Shown here piece by piece: positions 22,725 through 33,425 of a DNA stretch of 64,000 bases. Below the pieces are notes generated by a model, which was not told the origin of the DNA, did no database searches, and saw nothing but the letters and a program-made list of their open reading frames with translations. This stretch comes from Sepiola atlantica (taxonomy: Eukaryota > Mollusca > Cephalopoda > Sepiida > Sepiolidae): contig OY744519.1 of assembly GCA_963556195.1 (NCBI GenBank), positions 103,351,500 to 103,415,499 of the forward strand, read 5' to 3'. Every line of letters starts with the position of its first letter. Positions within the stretch are counted from its first letter, which is position 1. A program made the position numbers and the translations under genes.

Positions 22725-22887
22725 TTTCCTGAGTTTTTAATTAGTCTCCCTTTGGACCCCCTTTCTACTCTTTGTTCTTTTCTTTTCTTTCCAGTTGCAT
22801 TTTTTTTTTTGCTATGTATTTATCTTTGACTCTATACATATTTACTTATCTTCCCTCTCTACATGAACCCTACCACTATATATATTT

Positions 22888-23043
22888 CTCATAATTTATA
22901 GACTTTCTCGTCTTTTGTCATTTTTTGCATTTTTTCGTTCGCTCTTGACAAAGCCCATATAACATCTCATAATTTATAGACTTTCTCGTCTTTTGTCATT
23001 TTTTGCATTTTTTCGTTCGCTCTTGACAAAGCCCATATAACAT
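22888..23043 (+). repeat. 78-base unit, two tandem copies
   Basis: The unit starting CTCATAATTTATAGACTTTC at 22,888 repeats exactly from 22,966. The second copy leads into the GGGCGAAACG motif. Perfect identity suggests a recent slip or template jump. Confidence 0.95.
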
Positions 23044-23060
23044 TTGGGCGAAACGTTGAG
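23020..23060 (+). ncRNA. degenerate hammerhead-like motif
   Basis: TTGACAAA, a GCCC/GGGC stem with an ATATAACATTT loop, GAAAC and GTTGAG. The stem II, GAAAC order fits the hammerhead layout, but CTGATGA is decayed to TTGACAA, so catalysis is doubtful. Confidence 0.35.
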
Positions 23061-23126
23061 CTTATTAGATCTTCCGCATATTTCATTTTAATTTCATACC
23101 GATGGATTATTTTATCCTTTCATCTA

Positions 23127-23127
<1 letters not shown>

Positions 23128-23185
<58 letters not shown>
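23128..23185. repeat. (TA)n(TG)n microsatellite
   Basis: TA run followed by TG run at the 3' end of the Penelope-like remnant. Confidence 0.95.
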
Positions 23186-23189
23186 ACGG

Positions 23190-23795
23190 TAGACAATATG
23201 TCTGTTAAACATTGCGAAAAACGGACACAACTTTCCACTGAAATATAGGAGCTTACTGCTTGAATATACCCCATTTTTCTTTCCGTGTCCTGTTACTTAA
23301 TTTTCCATATGTACGCTTCAAGCTTTCCCTTAAAATTTCTGTAATTTATGTTTCTCTTTATGCGATGTCGACAACACGTGATATAGAAAAGGAAAGAATT
23401 CGTATGCATATTTTGACATATTTCTTGTTTACCGTCACAACGAAACGATAAATTTCCCGCGAAAACGTTGTCAACGGACGTTATAGCTGCTGAGATGTTC
23501 GGTCGCATTTATCACGTGCATCTTACGACGCCGGCGCGATACTACAACTACAATAATAATTATAATAATAATAAAAGAAGATTGTATCTGTGATCTTATT
23601 GGTAAACATGTTGGTCTGTGACTTATGTAATTTTATCTGAAAGACTATATGCAGTAGTTCAAAAGTTGGAATGGAGAAAAGTAAGACGAAAATAATGAAG
23701 TCTTTTAGTGAGTTTTACTGAGTTATAAAAAATGTTTTATTATAAACAAAAAATAAAATGTGTTTACTTCCCTATTTACCCCCCCCCCGCCCCAC
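23190..23795. other. no feature recognised
   Basis: Only an (AAT)n-like patch near 23,555 and a poly-C run near 23,780 stand out. Confidence 0.4.
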
Positions 23796-23799
23796 CTCT

Positions 23800-23980
23800 A
23801 CGAGAGCAGAGTTAGATACATGGTCGGTTTTAAATGTTGGAGAAAATCGGTTAATGATACTATTGCGACATACATTATTTTAAAGAAAATACAGTTGAGA
23901 AATTAATCAAAAACAATTAGTTTCTTTTACCTACTCATTTGTGATGTATTTACGTTAAAAAAATTAAGTTCCATAATTAT
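23800..23980. repeat. U2-SINE tail fragment (minus) and MITE half (plus)
   Basis: 23,800-23,850 is the reverse complement of the SINE tail (CTCTGCTCTCG, AAAACCGACCATGTATCTAA). 23,868-23,975 matches 5,860-5,960, including the MITE end TACTCATTTGTGATG. Confidence 0.6.
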
Positions 23981-24535
23981 TGGTTCTAAAGTAATAAGGT
24001 GTCCGGTACCTTACTTCCTGTCAATAAATAAGATGTCTACCCCTGGTATTATTGGAACAAGCTTGTCCGAGGCGCACCGACTGGGATGCCTTACCATTTT
24101 TTAGGAGGCCAGCTTGTTCTCCCCACCTATCGGCCTTGTTTTTGTTGTTGTTGTTTTTCAGGTAAATGGGTAGTGTCAAAACCGCAGGACACAACCCTTA
24201 GAGGCTAGAGGCGTTAACGAGTTCTGCTCGTTCGCAGATTCTGTTTCATGGGCAAAAGAGGGTGTTCGGGTTCATTTGGGAATCCTTTCTGAGTGGGTGG
24301 GGGATGCAAAAGCATGGCCAGAAAAGGTGTGGGAGGCAAGTGGCGTTTTAAAGTGATTATTTGCTTCAATTTCAAGTTTGACTTCTGAAAAAAGGTGCAG
24401 TTGCATATAGAAAAACATACTCGGCAGACAGGAGATTTCCAAACGAAACTGCTAAGCCCCCCCCCCCCCCCCCACACACAATAAACCAAAACGTTATCAA
24501 ATCCAAGTTTCACCAAACACTTCCGAAACCGGCGA

Positions 24536-24710
24536 ATGTTAACGAAGTTAACTGAACAATCTACATAATACAAACCAAACTGTTTTTTTTGTTTTTTTTT
24601 CAATTTTTACCCTAACCCTGAGGTTAACCCTGACCCTGACCCTAACCCTAACCCTGCCCTAAGTTTTAGTTTGCAAAGTCGGTTTAGTTCAGTTCGTATT
24701 GTGTAGAAGT
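24536..24710. repeat. foldback sequence enclosing a telomere-like tract
   Basis: ACTGAACAATCTACATAATA near 24,550 is mirrored by TTCGTATTGTGTAGAA near 24,690. Between them, 24,607-24,662 is a (CCCTAA)n-like run with variants CCCTGA and CCCTGCCCTAAG. Confidence 0.6.
24607..24662 (+). repeat. short interstitial telomere-like repeat
   Basis: About nine CCCTAA or CCCTGA units, the complement of the metazoan TTAGGG repeat. Confidence 0.75.
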
Positions 24711-24799
24711 GGTGGAACTTAATTCGGCTTTCTCCGTTCGTAGTCGGAACTGCTTACGTAATGACTGCAAATTTCTGGATAATATTCCTAACACAAGGT

Positions 24800-24985
24800 T
24801 TAGGAGAGGTGCGTACACTCTGGCTGACAAAATATGCCTGAGCAGCCCCGCCGGCATTTCTCGGTATGGGCGTCTTAGGCGATTAGCAATAAACTAAGTC
24901 TTATTCAAAAAAAGAAGGTAAAGCCTGGGAGGGTGAACCTCCTAGTACTGCACAGAACTATACCTCAGCCCGACAGAAACAAGGT
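24800..24985 (-). repeat. U2-headed SINE, subfamily 2 body
   Basis: The minus strand reads the subfamily 2 body: AGGAGGTTCACCCTCCCAGG, then TTTATTGCTAATCG and GAAATGCCGGCGGGGC. The U2 head itself is not visible. Confidence 0.6.
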
Positions 24986-25290
24986 AATCTATTTTAGTTA
25001 ATTAAATTACTAAGAATTTAATTCGTTTCGGCATTATTTTAAACCACTTATGTTTAAGTAAAATAAAAAAACTGAAAGCACTGTTAAAGCAAGTTTTATG
25101 TACACGTAACACACCGAAATGAAAACTCGCTGAGAAAAATATAGTCGCCATTTTTATAAACAAGTCGAAAAATAGGTTTGCTAAGGAGGAACGGTAACTC
25201 TAGTTCATAATGTTTTACTTGAAAGACAGGGTTATGAACTTGACTTATCGTTTTATTCAAACTTTTTTCGACCTTTGAGCTGGTATCAAT

Positions 25291-25457
25291 GTAAGTATCT
25301 GTTCTGTCCTCCTCAATCAGCGAAGAAGAAATCCTTCTAGAATGAGACAATTTAAATTTTTATCCCTATTAAGAGTGCCCATTTTGGGGGAGCTTGATTT
25401 TCCCCACATTTAAAACCGATCTTATGTCTAACTCTGCCATCGTGGGGAGGTAAGTAT
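25291..25457 (+). repeat. U2-headed SINE, subfamily 1
   Basis: Starts at the head remnant GTAAGTATCTGTTCTGTCC and runs through GAAATCCTTCTAGAATGAG, AGAGTGCCCATTTTGGGGG and the tail CTTATGTCTAACTCTGCC to GTGGGGAGGTAAGTA. Confidence 0.7.
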
Positions 25458-25604
25458 ATAGAGATGTTGTACCTCAAGTAGCCTCTTTCTTGATTTGTTT
25501 ATAAAATGGCGACTATATTTTTCTGGCCTAGTTTTCATATCGCAATTTCACGTGTAGCGTGATACTATCTATAACTTGGTGTTTTTAATCATAATGTTTT
25601 GTTT

Positions 25605-26140
25605 TTTTACTCTAACCTAGTAAGATTCACATGTAATCGCTTAAAAATGTAGAATCTCATTTTTTTGTTATGAGATTCTATATTTTTTAGGTGATTACGT
25701 GTAAACACCCTGACAAACTTGACGGAAAGAAAAACAATACAAACAAATTTAGAATTTAGAGTGGGGGATCAGTTTCGTGTATAAATTTAATGTAAAACGA
25801 TTACCAATTTCCGGACCCTTTTAGTTCTAACATTTTAGGCCAGTTTAAATTCTGTGTGCTTTTTTTAGTAAGAGGATTCTACTTTTGTAGATGATTACGT
25901 GTGGGGTTTGCGACCTTGCCAGCCAGACATTTTAGTTAACAGTCCTAAATGGCCCGGAAATGGAGGATTAATATAAAATCATTAAGTTTATATAAAAAAA
26001 ACTGATACCCCAACCTAAATTCTAAAATAATTGTTTCTTTTTCTTCTTTCTGCCAAGTTTTTCAGGGTGTTCATACGTAATCGCCTAAAAAAGTAGAATC
26101 TCATTTTTTGGGGGATTTAGCTGAGACTTAATCTACACAA
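25605..26140. mobile_element. foldback element, family F, copy 3
   Basis: Two arm pairs: AATGAGATTCTATATT/TAGAATCTCATTTTTT, GTGTAAACACCCTGACAAAC/TTTTTCAGGGTGTTCATACG and TTTAGAATTTAGAGTGGGGG/CCAACCTAAATTCTAAA. The right end GGGGGATTTAGCTGAGA mirrors the left end seen in copy 1. A further inverted piece near 25,610-25,670 suggests a tandem or nested copy. Confidence 0.65.
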
Positions 26141-26584
26141 ATTTACCATAAATTGTTTGGAGGTAATGCTGACAACCTGCTGAAACCCATTTCACGCGAA
26201 ATAATTTAGGTGACTGAAAAAAGATTTAACCAAATCGTCCTCATATGTGATTTTGCGACCAGTCTTTATTAGCCAACAACCCCCGCCTCAGGGTTTTGAG
26301 TAAAGGCATCATTTGACAAATTTACATAGAAACTGAAGTGACTTTGAAAATTGAATGGGTAAGATAAAAAAAGAAACCCAAAAAACAATAAGAATGAGGG
26401 GTAAAATTTTTTTATTGAAAATATATACATTATGTTAATCTTACATAGCAAACTGGCCCTATTTGGAGCTTAATCGATAGTGATTCGAAGGTTAAAAGAA
26501 AAACAAGTATTTTAGAGGGAGGATGGAGGTCGTATGTGGCCACTACAGACCTGTCACCTCTCATGGTTCTTATGCTGCGATTTG

Positions 26585-26830
26585 TTACCCCCCTTCCAGG
26601 AGGTTAGACACAAGGTCAGGTGAGTGTTTGAAAAACCGCACACTAGGAGAAGTGTACTTGTGCCTACAAAATATGCCTGAGAAACCCTGTCAGCATTCTC
26701 CAGTCGGGACGCCTCAGGTGATTAGCAATAAACTAACCTTTTTTTCAAAAAGAGAAGGTAAAGCCTAGGAGTGTGGACCTCTTAGGACTGAACAGAACCA
26801 TAGTTCATCCCGACAGAAGCTATGCCACTG
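26585..26830 (-). repeat. U2-headed SINE, subfamily 2 body and tail
   Basis: Minus strand: CTAAGAGGTCCACACTCC, TTAGTTTATTGCTAATC, GAGAATGCTGACAGGG and the tail GACCTTGTGTCTAACC. Confidence 0.6.
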
Positions 26831-26869
26831 TTAAACTGATTGTCGAGGACGTATTCTCAACTGGTGTTA

Positions 26870-27215
26870 ACAACGCCAGGTCTCACAAATCAATGTCAAT
26901 TTTTCATATATTTAAAAAAATAATTTTTTTTGGTTTCTGGTTGAATTCATTTTAGTATTCGCAATTTCTCCGTGCTTTATTTGAAAATCAAAAGTGAAGT
27001 GCAAAGACAAAGAATGCATACTGTAAGAAACGAATTAGACAGCTATGGGAGGAGGGGATAGATGTTCTGTTACTGTTATAGAACACTATCAGAGATGCAC
27101 CGGAAGCAAACAGCTGGATGTACACTCTTCTTTAATAAAATGTGGAAACAGCATTTCTATCGAAAATGCCTACCTTCAGTATTTTTTTCTGACTACTATT
27201 CTCATTTAAGTTGTT
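26870..27215. other. no feature recognised
   Basis: No coding or repeat signal that I can name. Confidence 0.35.
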
Positions 27216-27218
27216 ATT

Positions 27219-27262
27219 TTCACAACGTTTTGGCTGCCGTAACCTCGACCATTTTCAGGTGC
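27219..27262 (-). ncRNA. degenerate hammerhead-like motif of a Penelope-like element
   Basis: Minus strand: CCTGAAAATGG, GGCAGCC, AAAACGTTGTG. The order resembles CTGANGA, stem II, GAAAC, but both core blocks are mutated. Weak call, kept because the order and the ACGTTG end recur elsewhere in the window. Confidence 0.25.
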
Positions 27263-27299
27263 ATGTTTTCGAACCTAAGAATATTTGAACTCGGGAACC

Positions 27300-27850
27300 T
27301 ATATGAAATTTCAAACTGAATTCTAAATTACAGCAATTTTCACCGTACACATGGAATGTTGAAATGGTAAATTTTGAAACATGGCTACCTTTTTAATTGT
27401 TATTCAAATTATCTTAATATATAATTTACAATGTAAATTGATTTCGATTTCAACCAAACTAAACAATCGTGTTGAGCAAAACTCTTTATTTCAACAGCCG
27501 TTTCATCTTTAGAGGCTATGCAATCAAACAAGGTTTGAATATTACAATAAAAAAAGAATCCCCAGGAGAAAAGAAACAAGAAATAAAGAAAAATATAATT
27601 TTATATTTACATAGCTTGCCGTACACGAGCCGATCATATTTCAATTCGTTTGCTTACAAGTCAGCCATTTTGATTTTAAAAGCCTGGCCTCGATTTCGTA
27701 TAAAAGATAAAAATATATAATAAAATATGATGTATGTTTTTACATACACCCATAACTTTCTCAACTGAGTAGTTACAGAGTTGAAACTTGGTTTACAAAT
27801 GCACCTCGATAAGGCGCAAGATGTAGGCGTGGATGTCGGTAATGTTCAGT
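27300..27850. other. no feature recognised
   Basis: AT-rich; nothing supported. Confidence 0.35.
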
Positions 27851-27854
27851 TCTC

Positions 27855-28200
27855 TCCAAGAACTAGGACCATCATCGGTTCTTTTTTATTATCCACACTG
27901 GTGGACCCTCATCCAGGTAGCTGGCTAGCTGCATGCATGGCAGACTCCACCCCCCCCCCCAAGAAACTCTATCATGAGGATCAACTGCAGAGAGCTTCCA
28001 CGCTATGCGATTTCTCTGCAATAGTTCTTTCCAAGGCAACTTAAGTCGGCCTCTCTCTCGCCTACTGGGGACTTCCAAATCTCGAGCACTCTTGATGGCA
28101 CCACTCGAGCAGTTCACGTGTCTGTGCCAAAAAAGCCTTTTTTCTCTAATAATGACATTAATGTCTATGAGGCCAAGCTGTTCCAGAAGATCTTGCTATA
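27855..28200 (-). pseudogene. non-LTR retrotransposon, C-terminal remnant
   Basis: The minus-strand frame starting upstream of 28,117 reads RLFWHRHVNCSSGAIKSARD, then RRERGRLKLPWKELLQR and WKLSAVDPHDR. RLRWFGHV, RGRPK.TWKE and DPHDR are standard motifs of the far C-terminal region of invertebrate non-LTR elements. The last part carries a poly-C run and a TATAGATAG-like end. There is no polymerase domain. It is a 5'-truncated, dead insertion. Confidence 0.65.
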
Positions 28201-28209
28201 GATAGATAA

Positions 28210-28765
28210 AAATGGCGGAAACCAACCTATAGTTAACTTATAGCCCGCTTGCCTCACCCACAAAAGAATTGTCAATGGCGCTGAAATGTATAAATATCTT
28301 TTAATTTTTGTACTTATGTATATAAATAAAGTGCAACATGCAGTTACTTGGGTGCGGTCTAACACAAAAGAAAAGTGTGCAACATTGGACACAAATGTAT
28401 AAGTCAAATAAACGATACCCTTTTAGACGTTCTATAAAAGTACCTACCAATTACACTGGTTTCCTTTTATGTTTATATTTAAGGATATTTATTAAGTTTA
28501 TCATTTGCTAAAGCAGGCTGGCACGAGTACTCACTCAGGAACCACGGCTTACATTTATTGCTATTATTTCTGAAAACAATCATAATTGTTCTGAAAGAGA
28601 TGTAAACCTTCCTGAAATCAAAATGCTTTCTTTATCTGAAGTTGTTAGCTAATGGCAGAAACACCATTACAATGTTAAAAAAATAATGTTAGCCTTAGAA
28701 AAAAAGGCGACCCACTGAGTCTAGTTGCTGTATATTTTAGGATAAGGTTCAGAAACTTATCTGTA
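28210..28765. other. no feature recognised
   Basis: AT-rich; nothing supported. Confidence 0.35.
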
Positions 28766-28767
28766 AT

Positions 28768-29185
28768 TTGATTGGCCCAAGCCTTTCTTCTTCTTTGCAC
28801 CCTCTCTCTCTCAGACGTGATGTTGCTAGTCTCAGTTTTTTCTATAAATACTATTATGGCATGTGTTCTTCAGAATTGTCTGATCTATTCCCTGTTTCCT
28901 TTGTTCCAGCAGCTCGTTTGACTCGTTGTCTCCATCAATTTGCTGTTTTGATACCTCATTGTAATACAGCTTCCTATTCCAGTAGCTTATTTCTAAGAAC
29001 TGCAGGCTTGTGGAACTCTCTTCCTGCTGATTGTTTTCCTCCTGCCTATAGCCTTGGTCTTTTCAAGACTAAGGCCAATAGGCATCTCCTGTTTTTGCAA
29101 TAACCATCTTTTGTTTTTGTTAGCGCCTTACATCAAGTGGCTTCATGCCTTGTCTGGAGCGATTTCCATTGAAAAAAAGGGTCTG
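28768..29185 (+). pseudogene. jockey-like non-LTR retrotransposon, 3' end
   Basis: Open frame of 111 residues with LRRDVASLSFFYKYYYGMCS, later SLFLRTAGLWNSLPADCFPP and LGLFKTKANRHL. These RRDVASLS and R.A.LWNSLP motifs are the usual C-terminal end of a jockey-like family; 34,465-35,660 is another copy with RT motifs and 33,005-33,425 a third piece. After the stop, a conserved 3' region ends CAAGTGGCTTCATGCC, TGTCTGGAGCGATTTCC and an A-rich tail. The frame is clean, so this insertion is fairly young, though 5'-truncated. Confidence 0.75.
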
Positions 29186-29259
29186 AGAAATACAAAATGA
29201 TCTGATTGCTATTACTAACCAGCAGAGCATTACCACTATCAACTAAGGGAAGAGTCTAC

Positions 29260-29725
29260 CAAGTATGTGTACACAGTGTGACGCTCTATAGAAGTGAAAT
29301 CTGACCAGTGAGAGTTGAGGACATGCATTGCATGGAGAGAAATGATATGAGAATGATATGATGGATGTGTAATGTGAGTTTTAAGAAAACAGGCATAGAT
29401 CTGATGACCTGAGATGAAGATTAAATTTGGACAGTATAGGAAGATGTGTGCAGAATGGGAGATTTCGATCGTATGGCCATATTGAAAGAATGGATGAAGG
29501 TTCTTGAGTTAGTAGATGTAGAACAGTTGAGGTAGCAAGGTCAGTTGACAGGGTTAGGCCAAGAAAAACATGGAATGAAATGATAAGGATGAATATGAGA
29601 AAGAGAGATAAATAAAGACCCGATCAGAAGTAGATTAGTTTGAAAGTTAATTTCTAAAAGTCGTCCAACACCTGTCAGCTTGTAAAATGGATGTTAAACC
29701 GAATATGATGGTGATGATAGATTGA
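29260..29725 (+). pseudogene. non-LTR retrotransposon, C-terminal end (family M), copy 1
   Basis: Broken frames give MHCMERNDMRMI, WMCNVSFKKTG, EDVCRMGDFD, ILKEWMKVLELVDVEQL: the ERNDMRM.RWMCNVSL block and later motifs of a non-LTR C-terminal region. Ends GTCAGCTTGTAAAATGGATG, TTAAACC, then GATGGTGATGATAG. 63,455-63,815 is a second copy with the same end. Several stops and shifts show it is dead. Confidence 0.65.
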
Positions 29726-30064
29726 GATCAGAAGCTAGTGTTGGTATATAAGCATGCAGGGATGCTCCATTATGCTTCGATAGGCAAGTCTGCATTGATT
29801 GGTTGCTAATCTATGAGTGGATATTCTGTTATATAAATATTGCTTCATTTAAGCAAGAGTTTTTCTGGATACCAATTAGAGCACTTATGTCGATGTCATT
29901 TTGATTCTACAAGGATGCAAATACCAAAGGAAGCCACTGAGACAATCACTGGGAAATAATATACAGCATATATTTTATCTACTTGTTTGCTCTCTATACT
30001 TCTTATAATTCTTAGTTCGAATTTTGCTTGTCAATAAAACTAAAAGTCGTAAAAGACTTTTAGT

Positions 30065-30725
30065 CTAAGGTTGTCTAAGTTTCGAATGTTCGCATTGAAT
30101 ATCTTGAAGGCTGTGCGATGCGAGTTGGAGAATTGCAATGGAGATGTCGAAGCAGTGGTTAGCAGGAAGGATCATAGCAAGCGTTTTGACTGTATCTGCA
30201 CAACAAAATTTGTTGAAGCTGCAACAAAAGGCGCGGAAAGTTCCAAGCAAGACACTGCAGATCTTGGCGAGAAAGATGGGCGTCAAAGTGGAAACTATGA
30301 AGAAAGTGCTGCACCAGGATTTTCGCTACCCCCACACAAGGGCCAACTACTAACCACCAAGACCTAAGAGAATCGCCTTACGAAACCCAAGAAACTCCTA
30401 AAAAAGTCTAACACTCAATTGAGTTATGGATGCTCTTTTTCTTCTCGTCTGAGAACTTCTGCCAGAACCAATTGCACAACAGGTGGCTAGCCTACAGTCT
30501 GCACTAAGTCCTGCGCATCATAAAGACCACATTCCCTCAAATTTTGATGGTCTTTTGATATGTTTCTAGCGAAGGCCATGTCATGCCACCCTACATCTTC
30601 GAAAAAGGATTCGGACTAAATTCAGATTGCTATATTACGTTGCTATCTATTTATGTCAAACGCTGGGTGGAGAGGGTGGCTGCAAGAAAATCAAACTCGT
30701 ATTCAGGTGTCTCCTGAAAGAAACT
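30065..30725 (+). pseudogene. mariner-type (maT/DD37D-like) transposase relic
   Basis: The frame at 30,138-30,353 reads LKLQQKARKVPSKTLQILARKMGVKVETMKKVLHQDF, a helix-turn-helix region. After frameshifts come NFCQNQLHNRWLAY and, at 30,571, EGHVMPPYIFEKGFGLNSDC then YVKRWVERVAARK. VSSEGHVMPP..FEKG is a signature between the first and second catalytic Asp in maT-like mariners. The first-Asp block (FSDEK) is degraded and everything from the second Asp on is missing, replaced at 30,725 by GC-rich unrelated sequence. It is unrelated to the intact transposon at 17,471. Confidence 0.6.
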
Positions 30726-30729
30726 TGTA

Positions 30730-31020
30730 AGCGGCGTGCTGCAGGTCCCCTCCCCCAAAAATGAGGCCGCCTGTAGACTGCAGGTGGCGACCTGTGATGC
30801 CTTAGGACGGAACCCTGGTGGCCAAGCAGTCCGTGGCCTGGTGACTTGCAACAATCCACTTCACCCTTTACTTCGGCTAGATGGGAGGTCGGAAAAGCCC
30901 AATCGGATCAATCAGCTGGTCACATCATGCCCTAGTATCTATAAGTTCATCCCCAACAGTATTATTCAATCTGGTTCTTCGAAAAATCAAAACCTTATTT
31001 CTACTTTTTATTTTCCTCCC
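30730..31020. other. GC-richer segment, not recognised
   Basis: CTGCAGGT-rich sequence with short self-complementary parts (GTAGACTGCAGGTGGCGACC) that differs in base use from its flanks; possibly a SINE or another insertion into the mariner relic. Confidence 0.25.
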
Positions 31021-31281
31021 AAATAGATACTAGAAGGCGGTGGCTGAGGGGGCAATCGTGTTAGGAACAAAAAATATTACCACTGCCAAAGAGTAGTGTT
31101 TTCTCGGAGTAATGTTCACACTCTCACTGTAAAATTCTCTTCTACGAGTAATGTTTTCTAAAAGTAATGGATGGTTGTTATGCTGTGAAACAAATCAAAC
31201 CATTCTAAGAGCAATGCTTTCTAAGAATATAAAATAATTATCCTACTTATAGGATTCCATTTGACAACTTTATTCAGCATT

Positions 31282-31330
31282 AAATAACACATAGATGGTT
31301 GATATGTCGTAAAATAAATACAAACCAAAC
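31282..31330 (+). repeat. dispersed 3'-tail motif, copy 1
   Basis: CAGCATTAAATAACACATAG, GTTGATATGTCGTAAAAT. Related copies: 33,668-33,715 (minus), 50,233-50,280 and 54,568-54,612. Consensus like TTCGGCATTAA, GGTTGATATGCCGTAAAAC. Confidence 0.6.
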
Positions 31331-31333
31331 GTC

Positions 31334-31334
<1 letters not shown>

Positions 31335-31377
<43 letters not shown>
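31335..31377. repeat. (TA)n(CA)n microsatellite
   Basis: TA run followed by a CA run. Confidence 0.95.
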
Positions 31378-31379
<2 letters not shown>

Positions 31380-31765
31380 AGCTGTACCTACCCGGCGTTG
31401 CAGAGAGGGGGGGGGGTCTTTAATCTTTCATTTTTGTTTTGCTTTCTTTTTAATCACATAAATACTTAGAATTATTATTTTTTTTAACTTTTAAAGTTAG
31501 AAATAATAAAAACTAAAAAAAAGTCAGAAGTTCCAACTCGGCGATCAGACCGATAGAGGTGGTGCTGATTACGTGACTAATTTAGAGACGTGGAAACTGA
31601 TTGTTAATGAAGCTTCAGAAGGGATTTCTGAAAATTTCTTTTTATTTTGTGCTATTGCATTTTTACTTTCAATACATATTCTAGTAATAATAAATCAAAA
31701 ATAATATTAATTCAATATGTAATTATCAAAGTTACGTTGACGCGAGAAAAAATATATACACGTGA
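31378..31765 (-). mobile_element. Helitron-like 3' terminus, minus strand
   Basis: The minus strand ends GCAACGCCGGGTAGGTACAG then CTAGT, the same terminus as at 49,807-49,836 with the outer half of the hairpin lost. The inner boundary is unclear. Confidence 0.4.
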
Positions 31766-32037
31766 AGTTGTCTCATAATTTTATTACTATATATTCTGCA
31801 ATACTTTGTTTCATTAAAGCCTTGGTTCGTTGCGACTTTGCTTTTATTGCTTCACGCTTATTAGTGTCTGAAGTCATTTCAATCTTGCTTTCTACTTGCT
31901 GTGTGATCAGCCCAGGGCAGTGGATTCCAAAAATACTGACTTTACCTTTCGTGTAAAGGTCGTGGAGGGAGAGCAGCAGTGGAAAGTTTAAAATGTCCTG
32001 ACATTTTCTCCCCTCCACCCACTCACTCTCTTCATCT

Positions 32038-32046
32038 CTTTATCCC

Positions 32047-32078
<32 letters not shown>

Positions 32079-32151
32079 TTTTCTCTCTTTCTCTGTTTCT
32101 GTATCTCTCTCTCTCTCTCTCTCTGCATCTCTCTGTCTGTCTCTCTGTCTG

Positions 32152-32182
<31 letters not shown>

Positions 32183-32640
32183 CTCTCTCTCTCTGTATCT
32201 CTCTCTCTCTGTATCTCTCTCTCTCTCTCTGTATCTCTCTCTGTATCTCTCTCTCTCTCTCTGTATCTCTCTCTGTATCTCTCTCTCTCTGTATCTCTCT
32301 CTGTATCTCTCTCTCTCTGTATCTCTCCCTCTCTCTCTGTGCATCTCTCTCTGTACATCTCTCTCTGTACATCTCTCTCTCTGTATTTCTCTCTCTCTCT
32401 CTCTGTATCTCTCCCTCTCTCTCTGTGCATCTCTCTCTGTACATCTCTAACTCTGTATCTCTCCCTATCCCTCTCTCTATATATATATATATCTATATAT
32501 CTATATATATATATATATATATATATGTCTCCTTCTCTCTCTGTATCTCTCCTTCTCTTTATCTCTTCCACACTTTCTCTTTATCTCTTCCACACTTTCT
32601 CTTTATCTCTTCCACACTTTCTCTTTATCTCCCCCCCCCC
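32038..32640. repeat. CT-rich microsatellite tract
   Basis: About 600 bases of (CT)n with TGTAT and TGTCTG interruptions, two inner (TA)n patches, and a TTCCACACTTTCTCTTTATC repeat at the right end. Open frames of serine-leucine or arginine-glutamate repeats on the two strands follow from the composition. Confidence 0.95.
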
Positions 32641-33004
32641 CCATTCAACTCTTTCCCTCTCCTTCGCTCTTTTCTGAATCAGTATGTGTCAGTTAAAATA
32701 TTTAGTTGCAGGAGGTAGGACAAGTGGAAGGGCCACAGTCTGGACAATTTAAACACCATCGCAACCGCTGCCATGCTACTGCTTTTTAGTGCGACTATTT
32801 ACTGCATCATTAACTCACATCTATTACTTACTACTTAATTTATTTAGCCATATTAAATTGCTCCTACTCTTCTGTATTTCTATTTCGCTGACTTCGTTTT
32901 CTTATTTAAAATTTATAAATTTAAAAATAAATTATTTTGGATTAAAAAAAATTTTTTTTATACTTATGTTTCACTACTTACCAAGGCCAAAAACCTCTCG
33001 AGGA

Positions 33005-33425
33005 TAAGGGTTAGTGGGATTGCCAGTTGGATGATGGAACATTGCATTGGAAGAATTTAGAACGATGTTTGATAAATTCAGAGGACTTGAAAGCAACCAT
33101 ATAATCTGTAGAGAAGCAGTCCTACGGTAATGTGTTCCACAGATGGGAAGTTCTCGGAAAGAAGCTCTGTTTATGGAGGTTCCATTTTATTTTAGGTACA
33201 CAGAAGTAGAAAGGCAAGTTCTTGCTGAGAAGATTTTATGGGGGGGGGGTCATAGATTGGAGCTCAGTCGAGCAGCTACCATGGAAATACCAATAGAGTA
33301 GAGAAGGACTAGCAACGTCTCTTCTGTAAGAAAGGGGTTGCAGGAAAGAAAGCAGATCATCTTCCACAAGATTGCGAAGTCGATTTTGTACTCTGTCGAG
33401 ACAGAAAAGAGTACTCCTTAATCCA
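33005..33425 (-). pseudogene. jockey-like non-LTR retrotransposon, C-terminal remnant
   Basis: Minus-strand broken frames read CNPFLQKRRC, later NLHKQSFFPRTSHLWNTLP and CFSTDYMVAFKS. These are the same C-terminal motifs (SFF.RTA.LWNSLP..CFP) as in the copies at 28,768 and 35,110. Several stops and an inserted poly-G run near 33,241. Confidence 0.6.

Larger units (their letters stand above)
22725..23110 (+). other. 3' untranslated region of the Penelope-like copy
   Basis: Follows the stop directly, contains a 78-base exact duplication and a ribozyme-like motif, and runs to a (TA)n tract, as other HHR units in this window do. Confidence 0.5.

Noticed and set aside
24214..24603. 129-codon minus-strand frame
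   Set aside because: Low-complexity ends, poly-C run in the middle, no recognisable domain, and it overlaps a foldback sequence.
31773..32018. 81-codon minus-strand frame with KREAIKAKSQRTKALMKQS
   Set aside because: No family recognised and it lies among repeat debris; not enough to call a gene.
31979..32718. Frames with serine-leucine or arginine-glutamate repeats
   Set aside because: Translation of a (CT)n tract in two strands; no conserved domain.
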